NCBI GenBank assembly: GCA_018650285.1 | Contig: JABIGF010000027.1 | Location: 24,602-88,601 of the forward strand | Origin: Methanobacteriota archaeon | GTDB taxonomy: Archaea; Thermoplasmatota; Poseidoniia; Poseidoniales; Thalassarchaeaceae | Direction: 5' to 3' | Length of the DNA: 64,000 nt | Shown here: positions 53,779 to 63,148 of the stretch, piece by piece | Layout of the letters: each line of letters opens with the position of its first letter | Position numbering within the stretch: the first letter of the stretch is position 1 | The notes under the pieces: model-generated | The model's database searches: none | The model's input: the letters and a program-made list of their open reading frames with translations, nothing else | What the model was told of the DNA's origin: nothing | Position numbers and translations under genes: made by a program

Positions 53779-54402
53779 CTAGTTGAGATTCAGTGATATT
53801 GAATTATCTAGTAAATGGTGAACTATTCCTATTGCGATATGGCCTTGAATCCATTTTTCACCTAGAGACCTAGGTAGTGTATTTTCCTTGAGAGTATCTT
53901 CTTCCTCACTTGAGAAAGGTAGGTCATCTGAGATAATAAATCCTAGTTTACTTGGGTTGTCTGATGAGCCATCCGCCCACAGCAGTGGTGCATTTGCATC
54001 CAATTTAATCACGGATACATCCTCTTTATTCCATTCTTGAATGGTTGTGGAAATATCTCCTCCGGAATGCCAAATACCTGGGTGCAATTCAATCCAATGC
54101 CCTCTAGCCGGTGTAGGTTCATCAATGATTTTTGCAATTTGCCCTGCTAATGCTCTTTCATCGGGATGGAGGCCCCAAACTTTTGAACCATCAAACCATA
54201 TTCTTCTTGATGGCCCTTCGCCACCCATCAGGTGAATTGTGATGTGTGAATCTAGTCTAATGCCATGAGATAGGAACAATGCTGAATTGATGGCGCGCAT
54301 CAATACATCCATTCTTCCACTAGAACCGGATAGATCATTCAAGACTAATTTCCCATTACTAGGGGCACGATGGCCAATAATTGCAAATCGACGCTCTACC
54401 AA
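53779..54402 (-). CDS. trmY: tRNA (pseudouridine-54-N1)-methyltransferase TrmY
   Basis: The 207-residue protein matches the archaeal TrmY (DUF358) SPOUT fold: RFAIIGHRAPSNG, a GRMDVLMRAINSALFLSHGIR helix, MGGEGPSRRIWFDGSKV, and FIISDDLPFSSEEE near the C terminus forming the trefoil-knot SAM site. It methylates N1 of pseudouridine 54 in archaeal tRNA. The start is a TTG with GAGGG upstream. It sits 9 nt after the SRP54 stop and is probably the second gene of that operon. Confidence 0.9.
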   Translation of the reverse strand: MVERRFAIIGHRAPSNGKLVLNDLSGSSGRMDVLMRAINSALFLSHGIRLDSHITIHLMGGEGPSRRIWFDGSKVWGLHPDERALAGQIAKIIDEPTPARGHWIELHPGIWHSGGDISTTIQEWNKEDVSVIKLDANAPLLWADGSSDNPSKLGFIISDDLPFSSEEEDTLKENTLPRSLGEKWIQGHIAIGIVHHLLDNSISLNLN

Positions 54403-54411
54403 AGTGAACCC

Positions 54412-55770
54412 TCACATTGGCATATCGACATCGTCCATGTCGCCCATCATTTGTTTCATTTGCTTGCGGAGACGTCTGTTTCCGCGAACACCTTTCATCA
54501 TCTTTCTAGAGCGCTTCCATTGAGCAATTAAGTCGCGTACATCTTTTTCGGTGGTTCCAGAACCACGAGCTACTCTTCTGATTCGCTCTTGTTTGAGGAG
54601 TAGCGGCTCATTCTTTTCTTGGGCGGTCATGCTATCCATGATGATTCTGAACTTTTCCAAATTTTGTTGTGTCTCTTCTTTCTGCTTTTTGGACATATTG
54701 CCCATACCGCCTAGGAATCCCATTGGCATATGTGATAGAATTTTGTCAACAGTGCCAATCTTAGACATCATTTCCATTTGTTTGTACATGTCATTTAGAG
54801 TGAATCTGCCAGACATTAATCGTTCAGCAATTCTTGCGGCTTCTTCAGCATCCATATCTTCAGGTGCGAGGTCAATTAATCCACGAATGTCACCCATTCC
54901 AAGAAGTCTTGAGATAAATCGGTCTGATTCGAATTTTTCTAGGTCGCCGACTTTTTCGCCTTCACCTATGAATACGATTGGAGCACCAGTAGTTGCTACA
55001 GTAGAAAGTGCACCGCCACCACGTGCAGTACCGTCTAATTTAGTGACGATAACTCCTGTAATTCCAACAAGGTCATGGAAAGATGCTGCGACAGGCCCTG
55101 CTGCTTGACCGACTTGGGCATCAATCACTAGGAATCTCTCGGTTGCGTTTGCAACTCGATGAATCGCATCTAGTTCGTCAAGCAATTCTTGGTCAAGTCT
55201 GTCTCTTCCTGCGGTGTCGACAATAACAAGATCAGCACCGCCAACTTTGGCCAAACCATTCTTTACGATTGTTAGAGCATCAGTTTCTTCAGGTTCTCCA
55301 TATACTTCTACAGGCGAATCTGCTAACAATTGACTTAGTTGAGCATAGGCACCCGGACGATGCACGTCAGCCTCAATTACTGCAACTTTCATGTTGTGTT
55401 TTTTGCGCCACCACTCAGCTAATTTTGCAGTGGTAGTAGTTTTTCCTTGACCGTATAGTCCAACCATTAGGATGGTTTGATTGTGTGGGATGATTTCTCG
55501 CGGTGCTCCTAAAATACGGACAAGTTCTGTGTATAGGATATTTAGGGAATGGGTCTGTAGTGTGACACCTGGGCGTGGTTCTTCTTCTCGCATTCTTGAT
55601 TCTAGGCGCTCAGAAATTTCTTTTGTTTGCCGGACATTGAAATCCGCTTCAAGAAGTGCGCGTCGAATATTCTTGACCATCTCGGCTAATTCTTCTTCAT
55701 CGAGTTTGCGTTTTCCTTTCAAAGAAGCAATGGCGCCAAAGATTCCTGACTTCAGTCCTTCAAGTGCCAC
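54412..55770 (-). CDS. srp54: signal recognition particle 54 kDa protein
   Basis: The 452-residue protein has the N-terminal helical bundle, a G domain with GLYGQGKTTTTAKLA (G1), DTAGRDRLD (G3) and TKLDGTARGGGA (G4), and a Met-rich M domain (about 300-452) with FLGGMGNMSKKQK. It binds signal peptides and 7S RNA for co-translational targeting. The GTG at 55770 is preferred because AGGTGAG lies 4 nt upstream and gives the family length; a TTG at 55833 would add 21 basic residues. Confidence 0.94.
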   Translation of the reverse strand: MALEGLKSGIFGAIASLKGKRKLDEEELAEMVKNIRRALLEADFNVRQTKEISERLESRMREEEPRPGVTLQTHSLNILYTELVRILGAPREIIPHNQTILMVGLYGQGKTTTTAKLAEWWRKKHNMKVAVIEADVHRPGAYAQLSQLLADSPVEVYGEPEETDALTIVKNGLAKVGGADLVIVDTAGRDRLDQELLDELDAIHRVANATERFLVIDAQVGQAAGPVAASFHDLVGITGVIVTKLDGTARGGGALSTVATTGAPIVFIGEGEKVGDLEKFESDRFISRLLGMGDIRGLIDLAPEDMDAEEAARIAERLMSGRFTLNDMYKQMEMMSKIGTVDKILSHMPMGFLGGMGNMSKKQKEETQQNLEKFRIIMDSMTAQEKNEPLLLKQERIRRVARGSGTTEKDVRDLIAQWKRSRKMMKGVRGNRRLRKQMKQMMGDMDDVDMPM

Positions 55771-55870
55771 AGTCTCACCTGCCTGTCCGTCACGCCCATC
55801 CCGTTTGAATGCGCCGGATGGGGTCTTTATCAAGCGGTGAATACATCAGCGCCGCTCTAGTCGGCAAATC

Positions 55871-56668
55871 ATGGCATTGGGGTTACCTCAGTATCAAGTG
55901 CAAATTCTGATTGCACTTGGTACCCTTGGCGTCTACGTTGGTTGGCGCGGCGGTATGCAGAGAATGGCCGGCTTCTATGATATGCCAAATGCTACGAAAC
56001 ATTTGGCTTGGGGGATTGTTCTTGGTGCAATCAGTGGACTGTTAATTGATGGTCTTTTCATTAGTTTAGTTGCTGAGACTGGTGCCGTATTGATTGAAAC
56101 ACTTGGATTGATGATTTTTCTTGGCCTAGCACAATCATTGGCATTCCATTTCTTGCTTACGAGGTCAGGTGTTAGATTACTTCGTGCTCCTCCTACTTCT
56201 GGATGGACGCTTGGGTTAGGGATGGGAGCTCTACAATCCTCATATTTGATGATTAGAATGGTTGACCCGAATTGGATAGGTTTTGTTTCTGGGTTTAATT
56301 GGCAAATGATTGCTGTTGGATTATGGATTACACTGACAGTTCCAGCGATTGAGGGTGCATTAGGTGCTTGGCAGGGCGCTGCAGTCACCGATAAGAAGCC
56401 GTTGTCAGTAATGTGGCAGACAGGGATTTTCCGAGGATTTCTTCTTGTCATTGTATTATTGGGTGTGACCGCTCAACCGATTTTGCTTGTAATGTTGCCA
56501 GTATTCGCATTCTATGGTTTCTCTAAGGCTGAGGAAAAATGGTTGCCATCAGCATTAATTCCTTCTGTACGGCAAGAGTATGAGAGGACACTGAGAAAAG
56601 CGTCATCAAGGGCTCAGAATAAAGCAAATCGTGAGCGCGGAGAGAAGGTATTCGACTCTGAGGAATAA
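55871..56668 (+). CDS. polytopic membrane protein of unknown function, 265 aa
   Basis: The product has about seven hydrophobic segments, beginning IQILIALGTLGVYVGW, including GIVLGAISGLLIDGLFISLV and GFLLVIVLLGVTAQP, and ends in a basic, charged tail (RTLRKASSRAQNKANRERG). I recognise no family. Scattered Gly and Pro within the helices suggest a channel or transporter-like bundle, but no substrate or catalytic motif is seen. It is divergent from SRP54. Confidence 0.7.
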   Translation: MALGLPQYQVQILIALGTLGVYVGWRGGMQRMAGFYDMPNATKHLAWGIVLGAISGLLIDGLFISLVAETGAVLIETLGLMIFLGLAQSLAFHFLLTRSGVRLLRAPPTSGWTLGLGMGALQSSYLMIRMVDPNWIGFVSGFNWQMIAVGLWITLTVPAIEGALGAWQGAAVTDKKPLSVMWQTGIFRGFLLVIVLLGVTAQPILLVMLPVFAFYGFSKAEEKWLPSALIPSVRQEYERTLRKASSRAQNKANRERGEKVFDSEE

Positions 56669-56736
56669 TTTACCAATTAACTAGTTAGCCACAACTCGTT
56701 GGATAATCGTTATGGGGTTGGGCTTGACACAGTGGA

Positions 56737-58302
56737 ATGATGACGCGATGTCCCTATTGTATGGCGCCCACTAGTTCGCGTAGTCCAATATGTCAAGGAT
56801 GCGGGAGAATTGTTAGTGGTTCAGGGGGTATGCCTGGGCGAGTAGGGCCATCAGACATGCAATCATATCAACCACAAAGGGTCCAATATGGAATGGATCC
56901 AAGAAGGAGTGCAGCCCGTAGACAAAAGGCGAGAAGGAAGAAGAAATCAGGGAAACAATTTCGTAATTTGGTGTTAGTAATAGTCATCGCATTTGTTTTT
57001 CTTTTTACCCCCGCTCAAGAACATGTCAACCGCCAACTTGACATTTGGCTTGGTGATTTATGGAAAAAAATTGGGCCTGCACACGAATATCCTGTAGTTA
57101 CAGAATATACTCTTCAAAGGACTATTGAAATAGATAATATGGATTCAGGTGATAGAAATTTTGTTTATCGATTACCAATACCTATTCAGAGAACTAATCG
57201 TGGTACTGAACTCTCAACTTTTGATAGAGGTGCTTCTTTTGATATGGCAATCGGACTCCAATGGGTGAAATCAATGAATGTAGGTGCTAGTTTTTCGAAT
57301 ATTGGGGTGCCAGTTACGTCAGAAGAATATCTTGGTCCAGAATCTGCAATATCTCTAGGAGACGGTTTTTCAACGGTTCATTGGCCGGTAAAAGGTTCTG
57401 GGAATGAAGAATGTGATTATCTCCGTTGCTTAATTTGGAAAGGCGAAATTCCTGGTAATTCAGTAGCAACAATGATTGTCAGATATGAAATTGAGTCGTC
57501 TGCATATACTTGGGGGGCTGATGATACAATTTCCACATCAATTGCTGGACACGCAAATGGGATGAATGCTTTAAATTCAGGTAAATTTGCTGACCTTTAT
57601 AGACCTGGTTGGGTAAAAGGGACTACTGAATTGATTGGAGAAGAGCATCAATGGTATGACCGCAGTTCTGGTGCCGGACAACCCAATTGGGCTATTGATG
57701 GCGACCATCATATTGTCCAATCAATCGCAGACAATATTCTAGCAAGTTTGCCTGCTGATGAGCAGGATAACATCTACTCCTTTTCACACGCCGCATTCAT
57801 CTATGTTAGAGATGCAGTAACTTATGGCCCAGGCTCCCCATATCCCCCTCGTAGTGGTCCAACTTGTTTGGCGCAAGAAATAGGTGATTGTGATGAGCAA
57901 TCTAACGCTTGGATGAGTATTTTACGAACAAAGAATATCCCTACATGGTATGAGTTTGGAGCATTGACTTCAATGGACCACGATATGTGGGAGGCTCACG
58001 CATGGGCTGTGGTATTGATACCATATAGCGGCACTTGGTGTGATCAAAACGGCATTAATTCAGATAGTTGTTATATTGAGGGTTCTGTCGATGTGGTGAA
58101 TAACAAGTGGTTGCTCCATACACCAACTGCATTTGCGGAATTTTTAGAGCCTGAAAGCCCTATGGGGGAAGCGCCTGATGAATTCTATAAAGTGATGTCC
58201 ATCAACGCATTCCAGTACAATTGGTTAGAAGATTGGGAGACTGTTGTTGGCCCTATTCATACCGGTGGCACTTTTAAAGTGCCATTTATTGTTGGAGAGT
58301 GA
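56737..58302 (+). CDS. transglutaminase-like membrane-anchored protein with N-terminal zinc ribbon
   Basis: The N terminus carries a zinc ribbon (Cys5, Cys8, Cys19, Cys22) on the cytoplasmic side, then a TM (about 70-87), then an ectodomain. The C-terminal part (about 350-460) holds a transglutaminase-like core: Cys385 in IGDCDEQSNAW, His421 in WEAHAWAV and Asp452 in GSVDVVNN, in the order of the Cys-His-Asp triad. Archaeal and bacterial members act as peptidases or cross-linkers. The middle region is beta-rich. Placing a zinc ribbon and a protease-like domain on opposite sides of the membrane is an interesting architecture; its role is unknown. Confidence 0.82.
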   Translation: MMTRCPYCMAPTSSRSPICQGCGRIVSGSGGMPGRVGPSDMQSYQPQRVQYGMDPRRSAARRQKARRKKKSGKQFRNLVLVIVIAFVFLFTPAQEHVNRQLDIWLGDLWKKIGPAHEYPVVTEYTLQRTIEIDNMDSGDRNFVYRLPIPIQRTNRGTELSTFDRGASFDMAIGLQWVKSMNVGASFSNIGVPVTSEEYLGPESAISLGDGFSTVHWPVKGSGNEECDYLRCLIWKGEIPGNSVATMIVRYEIESSAYTWGADDTISTSIAGHANGMNALNSGKFADLYRPGWVKGTTELIGEEHQWYDRSSGAGQPNWAIDGDHHIVQSIADNILASLPADEQDNIYSFSHAAFIYVRDAVTYGPGSPYPPRSGPTCLAQEIGDCDEQSNAWMSILRTKNIPTWYEFGALTSMDHDMWEAHAWAVVLIPYSGTWCDQNGINSDSCYIEGSVDVVNNKWLLHTPTAFAEFLEPESPMGEAPDEFYKVMSINAFQYNWLEDWETVVGPIHTGGTFKVPFIVGE

Positions 58303-58351
58303 AGAGTCAAATGCAAAGTGCTTGCCGGATTAATTGCCAAAGGGTGCTTCC

Positions 58352-59761
58352 ATGAGGATAGTTATCGGTGGGGCCGGCGAAGTCGGCCGTGGTGTTGCTA
58401 AAGCATTACGGAGCGAAGGCAGGGATGTTGTTCTAATTGATACAGACCCTGTAGCCATCAAAGAAGCCCAAGCATTAGATGTACTTGTGGTACAAGGTGA
58501 TGCCACACTAAGGGCTGATTTGATGGAGGCTGAAGTTCAGTCAGCTGAAGTATACATCGCTGCTACTGAAAGAGACGAAATCAATATGATTTCTTGTGCA
58601 TTAGCCCGTGATATCTCCTTAAATTCTGGAAATGGTTCATCATTGATGACAATTGCTAGAATTCACGATGCTAGTTTAATTTCTGATGAAAGTAATGAAG
58701 AATTAACTAGATGGAGTGGTGTTCAACATACAGTCTGTTCTGATATGCTTGTAATCAAGGATTTGAAGGTAGGGATTCGAGGCGCTTCAATGGTTGAAGT
58801 GTTATCATTAGGCAAAGATGCATGGGTTTCAGTTGTTGAAGTACAACCTACTGCCGACCAATTAGTGCACAGTACTCTGCAAGAAGCAGAAGATAAGGTC
58901 GATGGATTGCCGAGAATATTTGGAATTAAAGGTCCAGATGGTAAAAGTATTATTCCAACTACAGAAACTGTGATTTCACCTCACGCATTAGTTGCCTTTG
59001 CAACAATTGGTAAACACACATTCAGAAGAATTTTGTTGGCGACAGGGCATACTCCGCCAGATTTTCCTGAAAATCCTCGCATCATGATTTTTGGTGCTAC
59101 AAGGCTAGGTAGAGAGATAGCCAAATCATATATTGCCGATGGCTGTAGAGTTACTGTAATTAGTGAAAGTCTTGAGAATGCCAATGAATTAGCAGGGCGT
59201 AATTTTGCTAATACAGAATTACTTGATTCAATCCATGGTAATCCAATGGATCCAGACTTGTTGCAGGAATTAGATATCGCAGACCATGATATTGCAATTA
59301 CTGCTTTGAAGGATGACCATGCAAATATGGCCGTTGCATTACAGGCCACGGAATTGGGTGTTGATAGAGTTGGTATGGTTCTTGATGACAGCCAAATGGC
59401 CCAGATTGCAAGGAGAATTGGCCAATCATTTGCTGTTAGCCGCCGTCGTGTAGCGATAAATTACATTTTGAGGCACGTTCACAGTAAGGTGGAGGGGAAT
59501 TATCACCTTCTATCAAGCATCCCAGAAATTGTTGGAATGTCTGCTATTCTCAAACCAGATCACAAAATGATTGGTAAGAAGGTTAGTGAGTTGGAATACA
59601 AGTTATGTCGTCTTGCATTCATTCACAGAACTTCTCCTAATGGTTCTGAAAGTATGTTGCGGGCATCTTCAGATTTGGAATTCAAAGAGGGCGACCGTTT
59701 GATGTTGTTCGCCAAAGTTAGGGACATTGAAACCGTAGAGAAGCGCCTATTGAGGAGTTGA
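58352..59761 (+). CDS. trkA: potassium uptake regulator TrkA
   Basis: The 469-residue protein has two RCK/TrkA-N units. The first starts MRIVIGGAGEVGRGVAKAL with its Rossmann Gly motif, and the second starts IMIFGATRLGREIAKS near 245. Each is followed by a TrkA-C-type domain. It binds NAD(H) or ATP and gates the TrkH channel. The ATG at 58352 follows GGGTG, whereas the TTG at 58334 adds a short leader. TrkH follows 4 nt later. Confidence 0.94.
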   Translation: MRIVIGGAGEVGRGVAKALRSEGRDVVLIDTDPVAIKEAQALDVLVVQGDATLRADLMEAEVQSAEVYIAATERDEINMISCALARDISLNSGNGSSLMTIARIHDASLISDESNEELTRWSGVQHTVCSDMLVIKDLKVGIRGASMVEVLSLGKDAWVSVVEVQPTADQLVHSTLQEAEDKVDGLPRIFGIKGPDGKSIIPTTETVISPHALVAFATIGKHTFRRILLATGHTPPDFPENPRIMIFGATRLGREIAKSYIADGCRVTVISESLENANELAGRNFANTELLDSIHGNPMDPDLLQELDIADHDIAITALKDDHANMAVALQATELGVDRVGMVLDDSQMAQIARRIGQSFAVSRRRVAINYILRHVHSKVEGNYHLLSSIPEIVGMSAILKPDHKMIGKKVSELEYKLCRLAFIHRTSPNGSESMLRASSDLEFKEGDRLMLFAKVRDIETVEKRLLRS

Positions 59762-59765
59762 ATAA

Positions 59766-61328
59766 ATGCGTAATGATATTCTCGCCTTTGTGGTGGGTTG
59801 GACTTTAGTGCTTTTTTCAGCCCCTTTGCTCTTGTTGATGTTAACTGGCATTCTAGTATTTGCCGAAGTTGAGGTGAGTCTCAAGGCATTTTTATTCCCT
59901 GTAATATTTTCTGCAGGTGTCGGAAAATTGCTCTATACATGGGGTGAAAAGAACGGGGCGTCTGGTGACCGATTGAGAGACCGCGAAGCATTTGCTGCTG
60001 TTGCTTTAGGTTGGCCAGTAGTTGTGGCAATAGGCGCTCTACCATTCTGGTTGGGTGGAATGTTTCACGGGCCATTTGAATTATATTCTGGTGATTCAAA
60101 TATTTCAGAAGTACTTGGTGGGTATATTCGTTCATTTTTCGAATCGATGTCAGGATTCACTACCACTGGTGCAACAGTAATTGACCCACGAACTAGCCCA
60201 GTTTGTCAACCCGTTATTCCTGATTGTATTAATGGGCAAGCCAAGGTGTTACTATTGTGGAGAAGCCTAACTCAGTGGCTTGGCGGAATGGGTATCATTA
60301 TGCTTGGGATGTTGCTTCTTGCACGGTATTTGGGTGGAGGGATGTCAATGGCTCAGGCTGAATTAACTGGGCCTTCGTTGTCAAGACTTCGTCCAAGAAT
60401 CCAGAGTACTGCAATTATGCTATGGGGTATTTATTCAGCATTTACTGTTGTAGAAATTATTCTCTTGTTCTTTGTAGGTGATATGAGTCTGTTTGATTCT
60501 GTAAATCATGGGTTGACTACAATGCCAACTGGAGGGTTTGGTACATATGATGCCGGTGTTATGCATTTTGATAGCGTTGCTGTGGAATGGATAATAATTT
60601 TCTTTATGGTTGCTGCTGGTATTAATTTTAGTTTGTACCATTTCATTATGATAAAAGAATGGAAAACAGCGGCTAGAGACCAAGAAATGCAAGTCTATCT
60701 TGGATTACTTGTGTTGGCTACAATCGTTATTACTCTCAATTTGATGTTGTATTCTGAATGGGAGATGGGAACTGCCTTCAGACACGCAGCGTTCCAGGCC
60801 GCCTCAATTGGTACATCAACAGGTTATGCAAGTTCAGATTTCGCAATTTGGCCAACACTTTCTTTGATCATTTTGTTATTCATGATGATTGTTGGTGCTT
60901 CAGCTGGCTCAACTTGTGGAGGGTTGAAAATTTTAAGATTAAGGATTGCTTACTTACTTGCACGCCGAGAAATTTCACGAATCGCCTCGCCGAGAAAAGT
61001 TCACTTGGTTCGATTAAATGGAGAAGTAGTTCCAGATGACAAGTTATGGATGATTGTTGGTATGCTCTCATGGTGGGCCGTTCTTTCCATGGCAAGTATC
61101 ATCTTACTTGCTATAATTGAAACCTCTCTTGACCTTGAAACAGTAATTTCTGTTGCTATTTCAGCGCTAGGCAATACTGGTCCGGCATTGGGTAGTTTAG
61201 GGCCAACCCAAACTTGGGCCGGATTGCATTGGACTAGTTTACTAGTTACATCTGCTTTGATGTGGTTAGGTCGTCTAGAATTATTGACCGTAATCGTCTT
61301 GGTATCTTTGAGAATTTGGAAAGAGTGA
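59766..61328 (+). CDS. trkH: potassium transporter TrkH
   Basis: The 520-residue polytopic protein has the four Trk/Ktr selectivity-filter loops: SGFTTTGATVI, MPTGGFGTY, GTSTGYASS and GNTGPALG, each between paired TM helices. It conducts potassium into the cell under TrkA control. It lies 4 nt after trkA. A T-rich stretch follows the stop, as expected of an archaeal terminator. Confidence 0.95.
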   Translation: MRNDILAFVVGWTLVLFSAPLLLLMLTGILVFAEVEVSLKAFLFPVIFSAGVGKLLYTWGEKNGASGDRLRDREAFAAVALGWPVVVAIGALPFWLGGMFHGPFELYSGDSNISEVLGGYIRSFFESMSGFTTTGATVIDPRTSPVCQPVIPDCINGQAKVLLLWRSLTQWLGGMGIIMLGMLLLARYLGGGMSMAQAELTGPSLSRLRPRIQSTAIMLWGIYSAFTVVEIILLFFVGDMSLFDSVNHGLTTMPTGGFGTYDAGVMHFDSVAVEWIIIFFMVAAGINFSLYHFIMIKEWKTAARDQEMQVYLGLLVLATIVITLNLMLYSEWEMGTAFRHAAFQAASIGTSTGYASSDFAIWPTLSLIILLFMMIVGASAGSTCGGLKILRLRIAYLLARREISRIASPRKVHLVRLNGEVVPDDKLWMIVGMLSWWAVLSMASIILLAIIETSLDLETVISVAISALGNTGPALGSLGPTQTWAGLHWTSLLVTSALMWLGRLELLTVIVLVSLRIWKE

Positions 61329-61406
61329 ATTTTTTCGTTTTAATATTGAATAAATCAGTACGGATGCGCTCAAAATGATCGTAAGGGCCCCTCTCTGCTT
61401 CATCCG
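61329..61406. other. convergent gap with T-rich terminator signal
   Basis: TTTTTT and TTTT runs directly after the trkH stop are consistent with archaeal transcription termination; the rest of the 78 nt is unremarkable. Confidence 0.4.
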
Positions 61407-63041
61407 TCAAGAAATACATGAACCCGAATTCAGTTGGATAAAGTGGAAAGATCGTTGATTCATTTCAAAGTTCAACAACTCATACGTGTCCCCAGTAAAG
61501 TCACCTTCTGCGATTAATTGCCATGGGACTGAGTTGTTGTCAACCATTCCCCAATGTTGCCACGTATAGACGCAAGTGGCATCCAATCCATCCACCGATA
61601 AATTGACAGTATCACTAAAGGCACTGAATTCATTGGGTTGGCTGGCATTTTCATCAACATAACGGGAAAGTAATATGTTTATTTTAGAACCATTTTCTGA
61701 TTTACCAGCCAAAATATTGAATTCATTGGAATCGATAGAATCGGAAGGAAAACCCCCTTCATTTTGCAATCTTATAGGTGTATTAGCAACCATTTCACCG
61801 TAAACACTCCATGTGATCCCAGGTGGTTTAATTTGCATGTTTTCTCCCCAAAAGAAACTTCTCGCAGCGAAGAAATGTGCCATTTTCAATGTACTGACAC
61901 CATAGGTCGAATTTCCAGCGTTACCTTCCCACAGGTCATTGTAGATGGTCAATACGCTGGTCAAATAGGCTTGACTGGCAGGACTGTGAGCATACACTGG
62001 AATGTTTCTATTCCATTCGGTAATGTAGACTGGAGTATTTTCTGAATATCCATATTGTGCCAAAAAGACACCGAGTGAATTTGTTGGATGGGTGAAAAAA
62101 TACGTTGTTTGAGAGGGGTTAATACGGTACAAGTGGACATAAACAGCATCGATTGGTTCGTTATTTTGTTGAGCTAATTCTAAAAATCGCTCTGAAAAAT
62201 CTTTGGAATTTTCCCCGAGTGTTATCGCAGCGATAACCTCGATTTCATCACCGAATTCATTGGTAACTGCCGAATTTACAGCATGATAGAGTTCATAGTA
62301 TTCATCCGCAGTACCACTCCACCAATCAGACAAATACGGTTCATTCCAAACTTCCACTGCGTCAAAACTATCAAAATAAAAGCCCTCATTCCATCCTTCT
62401 CGATAATGCTTCAATACTTGGACTGCCGCTTTAGCGAAGATAGTAAAATTATCCGGGGGACTTCTCCAATCTGAACAGTCTTCGTACGATGGGTATGCTT
62501 TCGGATAACCGAGCCTCCAATACACGCTAGTATGAGTTGTCGCCATCGTAGCTTGAACTCTCTGGTCGGTCTCTGAAAAATCATAATTGGACATATTAAG
62601 AGGGTCATATCCCTCATAAACCGGCACACCATTTTCATCAGCATGGACCCATATACGATTCATATCCCCTGGGCCTTCACCATGTGTGCGAGATGATGGG
62701 ATTTGCATTTGGTTGTATTCTTCGGTATAATTGGAACCATACCAAAGGGGTTGACAATCCTCAATTTCCCAAGCCTTTCGAACCAGTGGGCCATTATTGA
62801 CACCATGAATTGGCGCAATCCTACCGAATTCTTCAGCGAAATGAATCGTTGCAGTTATATTTGCCGGATCGCCGATAAGATATTCACAGGAATTATCATC
62901 ACCATTCGCTTCAGGATTGAAATTGATTGCTTTATCATCCATGCATCCGAAAACTTCTGTAATTTCTCCACCTCCGTTACCAAAACAGCCAGGCAATATG
63001 ACCATGATTGAGAATAAAAACACATGAACTACTTTCCCCAT
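61407..63041 (-). CDS. lipoprotein glycoside hydrolase, GH39-like
   Basis: The N terminus has a signal peptide with lipobox VILPGC (Cys19). A linker follows with GCMDDKAINFNPEANGDDNS, a short Cys-containing segment common in marine surface proteins. The remaining 470 residues form a probable TIM-barrel hydrolase with the acid/base motif VEVWNEP (Glu234) and the nucleophile motif YITEWN (Glu342), about 108 residues apart, as in clan GH-A families such as GH39 xylosidases. It probably cleaves extracellular plant- or algae-derived glycosides. A lipoprotein of this kind is unusual in archaea; the substrate is unknown. The gene is isolated between trkH and a GST gene. Confidence 0.78.
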   Translation of the reverse strand: MGKVVHVFLFSIMVILPGCFGNGGGEITEVFGCMDDKAINFNPEANGDDNSCEYLIGDPANITATIHFAEEFGRIAPIHGVNNGPLVRKAWEIEDCQPLWYGSNYTEEYNQMQIPSSRTHGEGPGDMNRIWVHADENGVPVYEGYDPLNMSNYDFSETDQRVQATMATTHTSVYWRLGYPKAYPSYEDCSDWRSPPDNFTIFAKAAVQVLKHYREGWNEGFYFDSFDAVEVWNEPYLSDWWSGTADEYYELYHAVNSAVTNEFGDEIEVIAAITLGENSKDFSERFLELAQQNNEPIDAVYVHLYRINPSQTTYFFTHPTNSLGVFLAQYGYSENTPVYITEWNRNIPVYAHSPASQAYLTSVLTIYNDLWEGNAGNSTYGVSTLKMAHFFAARSFFWGENMQIKPPGITWSVYGEMVANTPIRLQNEGGFPSDSIDSNEFNILAGKSENGSKINILLSRYVDENASQPNEFSAFSDTVNLSVDGLDATCVYTWQHWGMVDNNSVPWQLIAEGDFTGDTYELLNFEMNQRSFHFIQLNSGSCIS

Positions 63042-63148
63042 GAACCTTCGTTTAATAGAGAACTAATGAATACTTCCAATCTACAGATGCGAGGCATCGT
63101 TATCGAATGGGCCACTTGCGATTACGGGCGTTACGAAGGTATCGACTA

